A stretch of 64,000 nt of DNA from an uncultured Aquimarina sp. Its GTDB lineage: Bacteria > Bacteroidota > Bacteroidia > Flavobacteriales > Flavobacteriaceae. Of this stretch, positions 35,370 to 45,269 are shown piece after piece. The notes beneath the pieces are model-generated. The model was not told the origin of the DNA, searched no databases, and worked only from the letters and a program-made list of their open reading frames with translations. Position numbers and translations under genes: made by a program. The stretch covers positions 248,001 to 312,000 of the forward strand of contig CANMCO010000002.1 of the NCBI GenBank assembly GCA_947496355.1, in the 5' to 3' direction. Each line of letters begins with the position of its first letter. The first letter of the stretch is position 1.

Positions 35370-35398
35370 AAACCTGCTATGTGTAGCAGGTTTTTTTG
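35370..35398 (+). terminator. Terminator after the GDSL gene
   Basis: Arms AAACCTGCTA / TAGCAGGTTT around a 4-nt loop with a T-run. Confidence 0.85.
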
Positions 35399-35452
35399 TT
35401 CCAGTGTTTTTGTTCTATTTTTATAAACGTTACAATTAATAAATACAGACAA

Positions 35453-35800
35453 ATGAAATTTATACTAAAATTAATATTGAGTGCTGTTGCAGTACTTGTT
35501 TTGGCAGAAATACTTCCGGGAGTTGGGGTAGATAATTATATGAGTGCTCTTGTTGTTGCACTTATTTTGGCAATTTTAAATGCAGTTGTAAAGCCATTTT
35601 TGATAATTCTTACGCTTCCAGTTACAGTAATTACCTTAGGATTATTTCTATTAGTGATTAATGCAGCAATTATTTTATTAGCTGATTATTTCATTGGTGG
35701 ATTTAGTGTTAACGGATGGTTGTGGGCGTTGATCTTTAGCGTTTTGTTGTCAATATTTCAATCTATACTACACTCTATTTTGAAGAAGGATAAAAGATAA
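35453..35800 (+). CDS. Four-TM phage-holin-family (PF04020) membrane protein
   Basis: A 115-residue protein starting at the ATG at 35453; a longer reading from 35396 would begin inside the upstream terminator. It has four TM helices (about 3-21, 28-47, 52-75, 84-110). The motif NAVVKPFLIILTLPVTVITLG belongs to the small membrane family called mycobacterial-type holins; its core LTLPVTVITLGLF is visible. No lysis genes are nearby, so a holin role is unlikely and the function is unknown. Confidence 0.85.
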   Translation: MKFILKLILSAVAVLVLAEILPGVGVDNYMSALVVALILAILNAVVKPFLIILTLPVTVITLGLFLLVINAAIILLADYFIGGFSVNGWLWALIFSVLLSIFQSILHSILKKDKR

Positions 35801-35822
35801 CTGTTTTTCAGCGAGTTAAAAA

Positions 35823-35853
35823 TTTGTTCGGACATAAAAAAGTATTACTTTTG
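35823..35853 (+). promoter_or_regulatory. tig: Bacteroidota-type promoter of tig
   Basis: TTTG (35823-35826), a spacer of exactly 19 bp, then TACTTTTG (35846-35853) fit TTTG-N19-TAnnTTTG fully. The ATG is 33 bp downstream. Confidence 0.75.
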
Positions 35854-35886
35854 CAACCCAATTTTTAGTAGTAAAAGTAGTAGATC

Positions 35887-37209
35887 ATGAATATTTCAAA
35901 AGAGCAATTAGACGATTTAAATGCTGTAGTAACTGTAGATATCGCTAAAGCAGATTATAGTGACAAGGTAGATAATATCCTTAAGGATTACCGAAAGAAT
36001 GCTAACATTCCAGGTTTTAGAAAGGGCCATGTTCCTATGGGATTGGTTAAAAAGCAATATGGAAAAGCAGTTTTAGTAGATGAGGTTAATAAGTTGTTGC
36101 AAGATGCATTAAATAAATACCTTACAGAGGAGAAACTTGACGTTTTAGGAAATCCTTTACCTAAGGAACAGGAAGATTTTGATTGGGAAGCTGGTGATTA
36201 CTCTTTCGAATTTGAACTTGGTCTGGCTCCAAAATTTGAAGTGAAGCTTGGTGGTAAAAAAGCCGTTACGCATTATAAAATTACCGCCACAGAGGAGATG
36301 GTTGATAATCAGATCAAAACAATTCAAAAACAATACGGTAAACTGATCTCTAAAGATACTGCAGAGAAAGATGATGTTATAGCAGGTTCTTTTACTAATG
36401 AAGAGAAAGAGATAGATAATGCTACTACTGTTTCTCTTGATAAAATTAAAGGGAAGAAAAACTTAGACAAGTTTGTTGGTGCTAAAGTAGGAGATGTTAT
36501 TGCGCTAAAAACTAAAGGTCTTTTTAATGACGATCATGATTTAATTGCAGCACTAAAAATTAACCATGATGAAGCTCATGATTTAAATATTGAAGTGAAT
36601 TTTACGATTACAGAAATAAATAAACAAGAACTGGCAGATTTGGATCAGGAATTGTTTGATAAACTTTATGGTCCTGGAGTTGTAAAAAGTGTTACCGATC
36701 TTAAAGATAAAATTAAGCAGGATGCAGAACGCCAGTTTGAGCAACAGTCTGAACAGCAATTGCTTAATGATGTAACTGAGAGTGTATTAGAAAATACTAA
36801 ATTTGAACTGCCGGTAGAATTCTTACAAAAATGGATTCGTACAACTGGTGAGCAACCATTGACAGAGGATCAAGCGAAAGATGAATATGAAAAGAGTGAA
36901 AAGGGATTACGCTATCAGTTGATTGAAGGTAAAATAATTAACGATAATAATCTTCAGGTTACTTTTGAAGAATTAAAAGATTTCGCAAAGGATTTGATTA
37001 AAGCTCAAATGGCTCAATTTGGACAGAATTCACCAGAAGATAAAGAGTTAGAAGATATCGCTGCAAGAATATTATCCAACCAGGATGAAGTGAAGAGAAT
37101 TTCTGAGCAAGTAATGAGTAAAAAAATGTTAAATTATTATAAAGAGAATGCTAAACTTAAAGTTAAAGAGGTAAGCTTTGACGAATTCATAAAAGAAGTT
37201 TACAAATAA
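35887..37209 (+). CDS. tig: Trigger factor
   Basis: A 440-residue ribosome-associated chaperone. The ribosome-binding N-domain has the signature NIPGFRKGHVPMGLVKKQYG (about 39-58). The middle PPIase region (about 145-240) is poorly conserved, as in other Bacteroidota, and the helical C-domain fills the rest. It precedes clpP and clpX in the standard tig-clpP-clpX order, though a terminator at 37251-37284 lies between tig and clpP. Confidence 0.95.
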   Translation: MNISKEQLDDLNAVVTVDIAKADYSDKVDNILKDYRKNANIPGFRKGHVPMGLVKKQYGKAVLVDEVNKLLQDALNKYLTEEKLDVLGNPLPKEQEDFDWEAGDYSFEFELGLAPKFEVKLGGKKAVTHYKITATEEMVDNQIKTIQKQYGKLISKDTAEKDDVIAGSFTNEEKEIDNATTVSLDKIKGKKNLDKFVGAKVGDVIALKTKGLFNDDHDLIAALKINHDEAHDLNIEVNFTITEINKQELADLDQELFDKLYGPGVVKSVTDLKDKIKQDAERQFEQQSEQQLLNDVTESVLENTKFELPVEFLQKWIRTTGEQPLTEDQAKDEYEKSEKGLRYQLIEGKIINDNNLQVTFEELKDFAKDLIKAQMAQFGQNSPEDKELEDIAARILSNQDEVKRISEQVMSKKMLNYYKENAKLKVKEVSFDEFIKEVYK

Positions 37210-37250
37210 TAAATGTTATAATTTACTAAGGAATTTATACTTATATTTAG

Positions 37251-37284
37251 GGCGTTAAACGATCATTGGTTTAGCGCCTTTTTT
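37251..37284 (+). terminator. Terminator between tig and clpP
   Basis: Arms GGCGTTAAAC / GTTTAGCGCC (one G-U pair), 8-nt loop and T-run. Confidence 0.82.
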
Positions 37285-37311
37285 ATATACACAAAAATTT
37301 TAAAAAAGAAT

Positions 37312-37986
37312 ATGGACTACGGAAAAGAATTCGAAAAATACGCTACACAGCATCATGGAATTAATAGTAATTACTATAACCAGATTATTAGTAGTATGTA
37401 TCCTGTAGGAATGACCCCTAATATAATTGAAGAACGTCAAATGAACATTGCAATTTTTGATGTTTTCTCTAGATTAATGATGGATCGTATTATATTTTTA
37501 GGAACAGGAATTAACGATCAGGTAGCAAACATTGTTCAAGCTCAGTTGTTATTTTTGGAAAGTGTAGATTCTACAAAGGATATTCAGATTTATATTAATT
37601 CGCCAGGTGGTAGTGTATATGCCGGGCTAGGGATATATGATACTATGCAATTTATAAAACCAAACGTAGCGACTATATGTACAGGTATGGCGGCATCTAT
37701 GGGAGCAGTATTATTGTGTGCAGGAGAAAAAGGAAAACGCTCTGGTTTGCCTCATAGTCGTGTTATGATTCACCAACCATTAGGTGGAGCACAAGGACAA
37801 GCAAGTGATATAGAAATTACAGCTAGGGAGATTTTAATTCTAAAAGAAGAGTTGTATAAGATAATTGCAAAACACTCTGGACAGACCTACGATAAAGTAT
37901 ATGAAGATAGTGATAGAGATTATTGGATGAAAGCTGATAAAGCTCTTGAATATGGAATGATTGATGAAATTTTGACTAGAGAATGA
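37312..37986 (+). CDS. clpP: ATP-dependent Clp protease proteolytic subunit
   Basis: A 224-residue serine peptidase with nucleophile S129 in GMAASMGAVLL, H154 in RVMIHQPLGG and a likely D203 in DSDRDYWMKAD. INSPGGSVYAGLGIYDTMQ is the substrate-side strand. Tetradecameric ClpP docks with ClpX, whose gene follows after 85 bp. The N-terminal 30 or so residues (TQHHGINSNYYNQIISS) may include a removable propeptide. Confidence 0.96.
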   Translation: MDYGKEFEKYATQHHGINSNYYNQIISSMYPVGMTPNIIEERQMNIAIFDVFSRLMMDRIIFLGTGINDQVANIVQAQLLFLESVDSTKDIQIYINSPGGSVYAGLGIYDTMQFIKPNVATICTGMAASMGAVLLCAGEKGKRSGLPHSRVMIHQPLGGAQGQASDIEITAREILILKEELYKIIAKHSGQTYDKVYEDSDRDYWMKADKALEYGMIDEILTRE

Positions 37987-38071
37987 TATAGTTTCTTGTT
38001 TTCGAGAAGAAGTTTTTTTCAATTACTTCGCTCAAAATCAAGAAATGTTATGAAATTGAAACTAAATAACT

Positions 38072-39304
38072 ATGGCCAAGGAAGATTTAGAATGCTCTTT
38101 TTGTGGGAGAAAAAAGCCTGAGACTAATTTACTAATAGCAGGATTAGATGCACATATTTGTGATAGATGTATCGTTCAAGCACATGGGATTGTAGTCGAA
38201 GAAGCTAAGGACGAAGAGACAGGCGAACTAAGTAGTGAATTAATGTTGCGTAAACCAATGGCGATTAAAAAGTTTTTGGACGAGTACGTAATAGGGCAGG
38301 AATTTACAAAAAAAGTAATGTCTGTTGCTGTATATAATCATTATAAAAGATTGCTTCAACCGCAATCTGATGATGATATTGAAATCCAGAAGAGTAATAT
38401 CATTATGGTAGGTCAAACGGGTACAGGTAAAACATTGATAGCTAAAACTATTGCTAAAATGTTAAACGTGCCTTTGGCAATTGTAGATGCAACGGTACTT
38501 ACTGAAGCCGGATACGTAGGTGAAGATGTAGAGAGTATCTTAACAAGATTACTTCAGGCTGCAGATTATAACTTAGAAAAGGCACAGCGAGGTATAGTTT
38601 TTATCGATGAAATTGATAAAATAGCTCGTAAAAGTGATAATCCAAGTATTACCAGAGATGTTTCCGGAGAGGGAGTGCAACAAGCATTATTAAAATTGTT
38701 AGAAGGAACTGTTGTAAATGTTCCGCCTAAAGGAGGTCGTAAGCATCCGGATCAGAAATTTATCGAAGTGAACACCGAGAATATTCTTTTTATCGCAGGT
38801 GGAGCTTTTGATGGAATCGAGAAAATGATCCAAAAACGATTGAATATGCAAGCTGTTGGATATAGTGCCTCTAAAAGTGAAGATGCTATAGAAAAAGATA
38901 ATTTGCTTCAATATATTATTCCAAAAGATCTAAAGGATTTTGGCTTAATTCCTGAAATTATAGGGCGACTTCCTGTGCTTTCATATATGAATCCATTAGA
39001 TGCCAGTACGCTTAGGTCTATTTTAACGGCTCCTAAGAATGCTATTATAAAACAGTATAAGAAGTTGTTTGAGATGGATAATATTACCTTCTCTATTACA
39101 GATGGTGCTTTAGAATATATAGTAGAAAAAGCTATGGAATATAGACTTGGAGCTCGTGGCTTAAGATCTCTTTGTGAAGCTATTCTAACAGATGCTATGT
39201 TTGAATTACCTGATGGTGACGAAACCGAGTTTAGGGTGACAAAAGATTATGCAGAGAAAAAACTAAATAAGTCTACGATAAAGAAACTTAAAGCGGTTTC
39301 TTAA
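38072..39304 (+). CDS. clpX: ATP-dependent Clp protease ATP-binding subunit ClpX
   Basis: A 410-residue AAA+ unfoldase. The zinc-binding domain has C8, C11, C30 and C33. The AAA+ part has Walker A GQTGTGKT (about 114-121), Walker [12 protein letters not shown], the pore loop GYVGEDVES and the sensor [12 protein letters not shown]. It delivers tagged or misfolded proteins to ClpP. Two hairpins follow the stop (39325-39360 and 39367-39406). Confidence 0.97.
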   Translation: MAKEDLECSFCGRKKPETNLLIAGLDAHICDRCIVQAHGIVVEEAKDEETGELSSELMLRKPMAIKKFLDEYVIGQEFTKKVMSVAVYNHYKRLLQPQSDDDIEIQKSNIIMVGQTGTGKTLIAKTIAKMLNVPLAIVDATVLTEAGYVGEDVESILTRLLQAADYNLEKAQRGIVFIDEIDKIARKSDNPSITRDVSGEGVQQALLKLLEGTVVNVPPKGGRKHPDQKFIEVNTENILFIAGGAFDGIEKMIQKRLNMQAVGYSASKSEDAIEKDNLLQYIIPKDLKDFGLIPEIIGRLPVLSYMNPLDASTLRSILTAPKNAIIKQYKKLFEMDNITFSITDGALEYIVEKAMEYRLGARGLRSLCEAILTDAMFELPDGDETEFRVTKDYAEKKLNKSTIKKLKAVS

Positions 39305-39324
39305 ATAAGATAATTTGTAATTTT

Positions 39325-39360
39325 AAAAGCTATTTCTCCTTTTATGAAATAGCTTTTTTT
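39325..39360 (+). terminator. Terminator after clpX
   Basis: AAAAGCTATTTC / GAAATAGCTTTT arms with a T-run, 20 bp past the clpX stop. Confidence 0.85.
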
Positions 39361-39366
39361 GTATAA

Positions 39367-39406
39367 AAAGAATACCGTTTTATGATTAATAAAACGGTAT
39401 TCTTTT
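39367..39406 (-). terminator. Terminator of the 39430 gene (bidirectional)
   Basis: Near-perfect arms AAAGAATACCGTTTTAT / ATAAAACGGTATTCTTT with a very short loop, placed tail-to-tail between clpX and the minus-strand small secreted-protein gene. T-runs occur on both strands. Confidence 0.8.
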
Positions 39407-39429
39407 TGGTTGGAATAGTTGGGTGCTAT

Positions 39430-39756
39430 TTATTCTGAATATGAAATTCTTTCTTGGTTATTAGTGATAATATCTTCTGTGTTTTTTAACACTATATCAT
39501 TGCTATCATTGTTCTCAAATTTAATATCAAAATTATTTTGACGAATCAATGCTTCATAGAAAGCCACCTTAGAAATCTCACTATAACAAACATCCTCTGC
39601 TAATAACACGTTGGATGATTTTAAAGTCTCTGTAGATTCTATGCTTTCTGCAGTAGTTACTTCATTACTATTATGATTATCTGTAGTTTTAATTTCTTGT
39701 GCGTTTACTCCTGTAGCTAAGAATAGAAAAATAAGGTAAGATATAGTAGTTTTCAT
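39430..39756 (-). CDS. Small secreted protein of unknown function
   Basis: A 108-residue protein with a signal peptide (about 1-19, ending VNA). The mature part is short, acidic and Thr/Ser/Asn-rich, with one cysteine (DVCYSEISKVAFYEALI). I do not recognise a family. Its upstream region carries palindrome copy B (39914-39930) at 157 bp, about the same distance as copy A from the gene at 12699, plus a half-site. That suggests shared regulation. Confidence 0.65.
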   Translation of the reverse strand: MKTTISYLIFLFLATGVNAQEIKTTDNHNSNEVTTAESIESTETLKSSNVLLAEDVCYSEISKVAFYEALIRQNNFDIKFENNDSNDIVLKNTEDIITNNQERISYSE

Positions 39757-39913
39757 ATTTTGGGACTTTGATAAATTTATAACTATCTGGTAACAAATTT
39801 AATATGAAAATTGTATGGCAAAAAATGATTTGCGATTTTTTAGATTAAACGCTTTTTTTAAACGATGAAAGACTACTTTTTTTGTTAAAAAATACAATTC
39901 TTACATAACTTTT

Positions 39914-39930
39914 TTACGGTAAAGCCGTAA
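39914..39930 (-). promoter_or_regulatory. 17-bp palindrome, copy B (candidate operator)
   Basis: TTACGGTAAAGCCGTAA differs from a perfect palindrome at one position. A half-site TTTACGG follows at about 39944-39950. On the minus strand TTATGT lies some 6 bp past the palindrome here and also in copy A. Confidence 0.5.
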
Positions 39931-40000
39931 AAAACAAACAATATTTACGGTTTTTTTGTTAAAAATAGTCAAATTATCTTATTTGATGATTTCTAATGTA

Positions 40001-41530
40001 TTAAGAAAATGAATTTACTTTGTTTAGTTTAATCAATTCCTCTACATAAGTTCGTTTGTTTGACAGTCTCGGTATCTTATGTTGACCCCCTAATTTACCA
40101 TTCTTTTTAAGCCAATCATAAAACAACCCTTTTCTTGCCTCTCTTAATTGAAGTATATTTAGTGTAGTGTTGTTATATCTTTTGGCTTCATAATCACTAT
40201 TTACTTGTTGAATATTCTGATCAAGAATAGAAATAAATTCATTAAGGTTTTCTGGGCGCTTTTTGAATTCGATAATCCATTCATGAGCACCTTTTTCTCG
40301 TCCTTCCATAAAAATAGGAGCAACGGTATAATCTACTATTTCACTATTGGTTGTTCTGGTTGTTTTTCTTAATGCTTCTTCTGCATTTTCAATGATAAGC
40401 TCTTCTCCAAATACGTTGATATGGTGTTTTGTGCGCCCTGATACTTTAATTCGGTAAGGAGAGATTGATGTAAAACGTACAGTATCGCCAATCTTATAGC
40501 GCCACAATCCAGCATTTGTGGTAATTATTACTGCGTAATTTTTGCCTACCTCAACTTCGCTTAACGGAATTACTTTTTCATTATTTTGCCCATAAGTCTC
40601 CATTGGGATAAATTCATAAAAAATACCATAATCCAGCATTAGTAGTAACTCTGAAGAATCATTATGGTCCTGAATAGCAAAGAAACCTTCTGAAGCATTA
40701 TAAATTTCATAATATTTAAAAGATGTATGCGGTAAAATTTTCTTGTACTGATCTCTGTACGGATCAAAACTCACACCCCCATGAAAATATACTTCCAAAT
40801 TATTCCATATTTCAAATAGGCTTTCACTACCCGTAGTTTCTAGTACTTGATTCAATAAGACAAGCATCCAAGAGGGAACCCCGGCGAGACTTGTTACATT
40901 TTCCTGAATAGTCTCTTGTACAATGGCTTTCATCTTAAGTTCCCAATCACTCATTAATGATACTTCACTGCTAGGTGTTGAGCTAAAATCTGCCCAAAAA
41001 GGCATATTATCTATAATTATGGCAGATAAATCTCCAAATGAAGTACCATTTTCTTTATAAAGCTCTTTACTGCCGCCTAATCGAAGACTCTTCCCTGTAA
41101 ATAATTTAGAGTTTTCATTGTTATTAAGATACATACATAACAAATCTTTACCGGCAGCAAAATGGCAATCTTCTAGTGATTCTTCACTAACAGGAATGAA
41201 TTTACTTTTAGCACTGGTAGTGCCACTGGATTTTGCAAACCATTTGATAGGAGTAGGCCAAAAAATATTATTTTCACCTAATCGACTCCTTTCAATCATT
41301 GATTCATAGTCTTCGTAAGATCTAATGGGAACACGTGCAGCAAAGGTTTCATAATTGCTAATAGATGCAAAGTTATAGTCTTTGCCAAGCTGCGTGTTTT
41401 TTGCCGTTTCTAATAGTACATGCAACAATTCAAGCTGGACTTCATTTGGATACTTAAGAAAAAGTTCCATCTGATGAAATCGTTTTTTTAAGAACCAGCT
41501 GGCAATAGAATTAACTAATGGGATTGGCAT
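40001..41530 (-). CDS. GH3-family acyl-adenylate/amido-synthetase-like protein
   Basis: A 509-residue member of the GH3 family, best known from plants where it conjugates auxin or jasmonate to amino acids; bacterial members are common in Bacteroidota but have no settled substrate. Visible marks are KWFAKSSGTTSAKSKFIPVS (ATP-binding loop), YEIYNASEGFFAIQ and LWRYKIGDTVRFTS near the hinge. The start MPIPLVNSIASWFLKKRFH is typical of the bacterial group. It is monocistronic, divergent from the DUF2797 gene. Confidence 0.92.
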   Translation of the reverse strand: MPIPLVNSIASWFLKKRFHQMELFLKYPNEVQLELLHVLLETAKNTQLGKDYNFASISNYETFAARVPIRSYEDYESMIERSRLGENNIFWPTPIKWFAKSSGTTSAKSKFIPVSEESLEDCHFAAGKDLLCMYLNNNENSKLFTGKSLRLGGSKELYKENGTSFGDLSAIIIDNMPFWADFSSTPSSEVSLMSDWELKMKAIVQETIQENVTSLAGVPSWMLVLLNQVLETTGSESLFEIWNNLEVYFHGGVSFDPYRDQYKKILPHTSFKYYEIYNASEGFFAIQDHNDSSELLLMLDYGIFYEFIPMETYGQNNEKVIPLSEVEVGKNYAVIITTNAGLWRYKIGDTVRFTSISPYRIKVSGRTKHHINVFGEELIIENAEEALRKTTRTTNSEIVDYTVAPIFMEGREKGAHEWIIEFKKRPENLNEFISILDQNIQQVNSDYEAKRYNNTTLNILQLREARKGLFYDWLKKNGKLGGQHKIPRLSNKRTYVEELIKLNKVNSFS

Positions 41531-41643
41531 TTTTTGATGTATATTTAGGCAGAAATAGTATTTAACTTACTTTTGGTTGTTGTCAACTAAAATAATAAAA
41601 ATAATTACATTCTTCTTACAAGGTTAATTTATAACAAAATTTT

Positions 41644-42438
41644 ATGCAATATCAAGGGGTGCTAACCAAAATGCAAACAGAGATAGGGGATCCTATCCAA
41701 TATTATATGGTCTTTGAAACTGATTTCATTCAGGTAAATCAGTTATTAGATAAAAAATTGAGCATAGAATTTGTAGGTTATAAATGCCTGGCTTGTGGTG
41801 AGAATAAAAAGATATATAGACAAGGATATTGTTACGACGATTTCTACAATCAGCCTCAGGTAGGGGATTGGGTGATGCGTCCAGAATTGAGTACGGCACA
41901 TTTGGGGGTAGCGGATAGAGATCTTGAATTTGAAAAGAAGGCTCAACTTCAGCCTCATATTGTGTATTTAGCAAATTCTAGTAATGTTAAAGTGGGCGTA
42001 ACACGAAAATCTCAGATACCTACGCGATGGATTGATCAAGGTGCACATGAAGCGATAGAGATTGTAGAAGTGCCTAATAGATACTTGGCTGGTATTACAG
42101 AAGTAGCTTTAAAAAATCATGTTGCAGATAAAACCAACTGGCGAACAATGCTTAAAAATGAAATTGTTGATGAAGATCTTATTGCATATAAAGATAGACT
42201 GAAGGATCTTATACCTGATGAGGTAAAAGAATATTTTATAGAAAACGGAAAAGAAACCGAACTTAAGTTTCCTGTTCTGCAATATCCCGACAAATTGAAA
42301 AGTCTTAATCTTGAAAAAACTCCTGAGTTCTCTGGGGTTTTAAAAGGTATAAAAGGGCAGTATCTCATTTTTGAAGATAATACGGTTTTTAATGTAAGAA
42401 ATAATGAGGGATATGTGATTAATCTAACGGTATCCTAA
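41644..42438 (+). CDS. DUF2797 protein
   Basis: A 264-residue cytosolic protein. The N-terminal part has a zinc-type pair KCLACGENK and later YCYDDF. The core is HIVYLANSSNVKVGVTRKSQ and PTRWIDQGAHEAIEIVEVPN, followed by LAGITEVALKNHVADKTNW. This is the DUF2797 pattern, whose GIY-YIG-like flavour has been noted but whose function is unknown. Its stop overlaps the tail of the convergent decarboxylase gene by 4 bp. Confidence 0.85.
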   Translation: MQYQGVLTKMQTEIGDPIQYYMVFETDFIQVNQLLDKKLSIEFVGYKCLACGENKKIYRQGYCYDDFYNQPQVGDWVMRPELSTAHLGVADRDLEFEKKAQLQPHIVYLANSSNVKVGVTRKSQIPTRWIDQGAHEAIEIVEVPNRYLAGITEVALKNHVADKTNWRTMLKNEIVDEDLIAYKDRLKDLIPDEVKEYFIENGKETELKFPVLQYPDKLKSLNLEKTPEFSGVLKGIKGQYLIFEDNTVFNVRNNEGYVINLTVS

Positions 42439-43895
42439 ACAAGTTTTTCCTGCATCATTACCAATTCTTCTTTTGCATACGTTTCACATTTTTGTAAGGT
42501 ATCTTTAATGTCTTCTATCGTGGTTCGGGGATTTATAAGACACATCCTTAGTACAACTTGGCCTTGTAATACAGTGGTGACTAGTAGCGCATCTCTTGAT
42601 GAAACTATTTTGGCAGAAATCTTCTGGTTGATATAGTCTAAATCTTGTTCAGATATATCCTCACCTATTGGGTGATACCTAAAGTTAATTATCGCAAGTG
42701 TGGCAGGAGAAATGATTTCCCAATTACTGCTTTTTCTTAATATAGCCTCGGTTTGTTCTGCTAGATCAATATTGTATTGGATAGCTTTTTTAAAAGCATC
42801 TAATCCAAATGTTTTTAAAGACATATAGAATTTTAATGCACGAAAACGACGAGTTAGTTGAATGCCATGATCATAAAAATTAATTTCAGATTCATTACCT
42901 TCTATATCTCTTAGATATTCGGGTTTCTCGCTAAAAGTACCACTCAACCAATTATGATTTTTCACTAATAAACAGCCCATTTCATAAGGTTGAAAAAACC
43001 ACTTATGTGGGTCTACAGTTAATGAATCTGCTCTTTCAATTCCTTTTAAAAATTGTTCTCCACTATTCGCTAATATCGCCGCTGCTCCATAAGCTCCATC
43101 TATATGAAACCATAAGTTTTCGTTTTCACATATAGAAGCAATTTCATTAAGAGGGTCTACAGTTCCTGTGTTTGTTGTTCCTGCCGATGCAATAATGCAG
43201 AATGGTTGTAATCCTTCAAGACGATCTCGTGCAATTGCATTTTTCAATTTATTCAAGGACATTTTAAATTCCATATCTGTGGGAATAATGCGAATCTGTT
43301 CTTTCTTAAAGCCTATTACTTTTATTGCTTTAATATTTGATGAATGAGCTTGGTCAGAGAGGTAAATTATTGCTTTAGAAAAATCATCACCACATTTTAC
43401 TCTTCTTGCAGTTACCAGGGCCGTCAAATTAGCCATTGAACCGCCACTTGTAAATATACCGCCTCCTTTTTTTGTGGGAAATTTAAAAATGTCAAGTAAC
43501 CAGTTCATTGTTAATATTTCTAATTCTGCTGCAGCGGGAGATGCTGCCCAACCACCAGAAAAAATATTAAATCCTGTGGCGATAGTATCGGCCATTACGC
43601 TTATATAATTGCTAGGCCCAGGGACAAAAGAATATGATTTTGGATGAGATACTATATTACTGTGCGGAATAACCTGGTCCATAACAAAATCCAGAACTTC
43701 ATTGGCTGGTGAAGGATTATTTGGGATGTCTTCTGTTAATAGAGAATCCATTTCCTCTCTAGAAGCCAAAGCTACGGGCTTTTTTGAATGCTGAGTTTCG
43801 AAGTGATCTACTATATGGTCAATAATCTTATATCCATATTGTTGCATTTCTTCTTTTGATAATCTTAATTTAGAATTGAGGTCGTTTTTGATCAC
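42435..43895 (-). CDS. Group II PLP-dependent decarboxylase
   Basis: A 486-residue fold-type I enzyme in the aromatic-L-amino-acid/DABA/glutamate decarboxylase group. The PLP lysine is K298 in LTVDPHKWFFQPYEMG. The PLP-stacking region has GGSMANLTAL and DQAHSSNIKA, and the Asp for the pyridine nitrogen lies in WFHIDGAYGAAA. Which amino acid it uses cannot be told from the sequence; a nearby LysE-type exporter gene (44001) would fit export of an amino acid or amine, which is inference. Confidence 0.92.
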   Translation of the reverse strand: MIKNDLNSKLRLSKEEMQQYGYKIIDHIVDHFETQHSKKPVALASREEMDSLLTEDIPNNPSPANEVLDFVMDQVIPHSNIVSHPKSYSFVPGPSNYISVMADTIATGFNIFSGGWAASPAAAELEILTMNWLLDIFKFPTKKGGGIFTSGGSMANLTALVTARRVKCGDDFSKAIIYLSDQAHSSNIKAIKVIGFKKEQIRIIPTDMEFKMSLNKLKNAIARDRLEGLQPFCIIASAGTTNTGTVDPLNEIASICENENLWFHIDGAYGAAAILANSGEQFLKGIERADSLTVDPHKWFFQPYEMGCLLVKNHNWLSGTFSEKPEYLRDIEGNESEINFYDHGIQLTRRFRALKFYMSLKTFGLDAFKKAIQYNIDLAEQTEAILRKSSNWEIISPATLAIINFRYHPIGEDISEQDLDYINQKISAKIVSSRDALLVTTVLQGQVVLRMCLINPRTTIEDIKDTLQKCETYAKEELVMMQEKLV

Positions 43896-44000
43896 AGTAC
43901 TTTAGTTTTATTCCAATAACGAACAAAAATAATGCTATCTTGATAAAATCTACTTGTATAATCTTGTAATAAACCGGTATTCTAATATCACAAAAATGCT

Positions 44001-44633
44001 CTATTCTACTAAAAATTTAATGCCTTGAAAGATAGAAATTACTAGTAGCGCTATTCCTATTATTCTGTGCAATTTGGTTTTTGAATCGTCTTTGTTTTTG
44101 GCCATTTTGTTTCCCCATCGACCGTAAAAGTATAATGTTCCAATTTTTCCTAAGTAGATTCCTAAAAAGAAAAGAAAAAGAGAGGATATAGGGTTTTGTA
44201 GTGTAAGTTCAAAAACGTACTTGTTTGTAAGTGATATTGCTAAGATCCAGTAAATGATTACTGGGGGATTTAATAGCGCTAGAGAAAAACCTGTTATAAA
44301 TTTGGAGTTTGATAGTTTTGTCTTGCGCCGTTTTGGAGTCAAATTTGTTTTGTTTACAAGAAATAGGAAATATAAACCAATCAAAAAGAAAGCAACAATA
44401 AAAATGATTTGGATCCATTGGTTCATTTGAAAGAAATCAGACAATTCGATGCTGCAATGCAATGCAAAAAGTGCTAGTATAACTTCACCAATCCCTGCAG
44501 CTAATGCTATATAAGATGCGCTTTTTATATTTTCACGAATAGAAGTGTTAATAACGGCCAGATTGACTGGACCAAGAGGTACTGCTCCAACTACTGCAAT
44601 AAGTGTTCCTAGTAAAAGATATAATAGTGTCAT
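44001..44633 (-). CDS. LysE/RhtB-family exporter
   Basis: A 210-residue membrane protein with six TM helices. The N-terminal LysE motif is VVGAVPLGPVNLAVINTSIR, and the mid-protein part has GFSLALLNPPVIIYWILA. Family members export amino acids and derivatives. It stands upstream of the decarboxylase gene on the same strand with a gap of about 105 bp, so cotranscription is possible. Confidence 0.9.
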   Translation of the reverse strand: MTLLYLLLGTLIAVVGAVPLGPVNLAVINTSIRENIKSASYIALAAGIGEVILALFALHCSIELSDFFQMNQWIQIIFIVAFFLIGLYFLFLVNKTNLTPKRRKTKLSNSKFITGFSLALLNPPVIIYWILAISLTNKYVFELTLQNPISSLFLFFLGIYLGKIGTLYFYGRWGNKMAKNKDDSKTKLHRIIGIALLVISIFQGIKFLVE

Positions 44634-44689
44634 GAGTCCTTAGTAGGTGTTAATTAAATAATCTTACAAATGATATCGTCTTATAGAAA

Positions 44690-44718
44690 ATATAGAAGCG
44701 GCAATCGCCGCTTCTATC
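44690..44718 (-). terminator. Hairpin after the small-partner gene (cassette 2)
   Basis: ATAGAAGCGG / CCGCTTCTAT arms, 6-nt loop, with a U-rich stretch on the minus strand. It lies past the stop at 44768. Confidence 0.65.
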
Positions 44719-44767
44719 CCTAATTTTAAAAAAGTGATAATCTAAACACATTATGAATTTATTTCTA

Positions 44768-45208
44768 TCAATAACTGCCGTTTACACCTATTCTCATTTT
44801 CTTGATGATTTCTTCAAAATATAGAATAGTCCAGATAATTTTTTCTGTGTCGGCATATGGAACCAATTCTTCTACAGCTTCATTGGTTGTTTCTAAGCTT
44901 TTTTCGGTACTTTCTTTAGTGTTTTTTAATATTTTGACATGACGAGAGTCTTCTTTAATACCGATATCTCGCAATCTCACACCCGCTTCATTAGTAAGGG
45001 ATAAAAATGGAAGTATAGTCATAATCTCTTCTATACGGTCTTTATAAAGACTAATAAGTTCTCCTTTTTTCAAGTCTTCCAAATCACCAATTGTGTGAAA
45101 CTTATTGATCTGTGATTTTGGAGTAAAAAATACAGCTTCATTAGCTTGTTGTGCAAAAGATGTATTTATTAATAAAATTAAGATAAAACAGGTTGTGTAT
45201 CTAAGCAT
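44768..45208 (-). CDS. Small secreted partner protein, cassette 2
   Basis: A 146-residue protein starting at 45208 to include a clean signal peptide (MLRYTTCFILILLINTSFA). The mature domain is helical and shared with the protein at 47084-47521: KFHTIGDLEDLKKGELISLY here, KFHTIDELENLRKGDLIKLY there, and YADTEKIIWTILYFEEIIKK against YADTEKIIWAILYFEEVIKK. I recognise no named family. It lies directly after a beta-helix-like protein gene, and the same order is repeated upstream, so the two products probably act together. Confidence 0.75.
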   Translation of the reverse strand: MLRYTTCFILILLINTSFAQQANEAVFFTPKSQINKFHTIGDLEDLKKGELISLYKDRIEEIMTILPFLSLTNEAGVRLRDIGIKEDSRHVKILKNTKESTEKSLETTNEAVEELVPYADTEKIIWTILYFEEIIKKMRIGVNGSY

Positions 45209-45269
45209 AATAGTATAATCTAAATTGAGTTTGTCTTGATTTCTATTCAACGAAATCAATTCGAACTTT

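Noticed and set aside
35453..35800. Prophage lysis gene
   Set aside because: The protein is in a holin-named family, but no endolysin, phage structural gene or integrase lies nearby.
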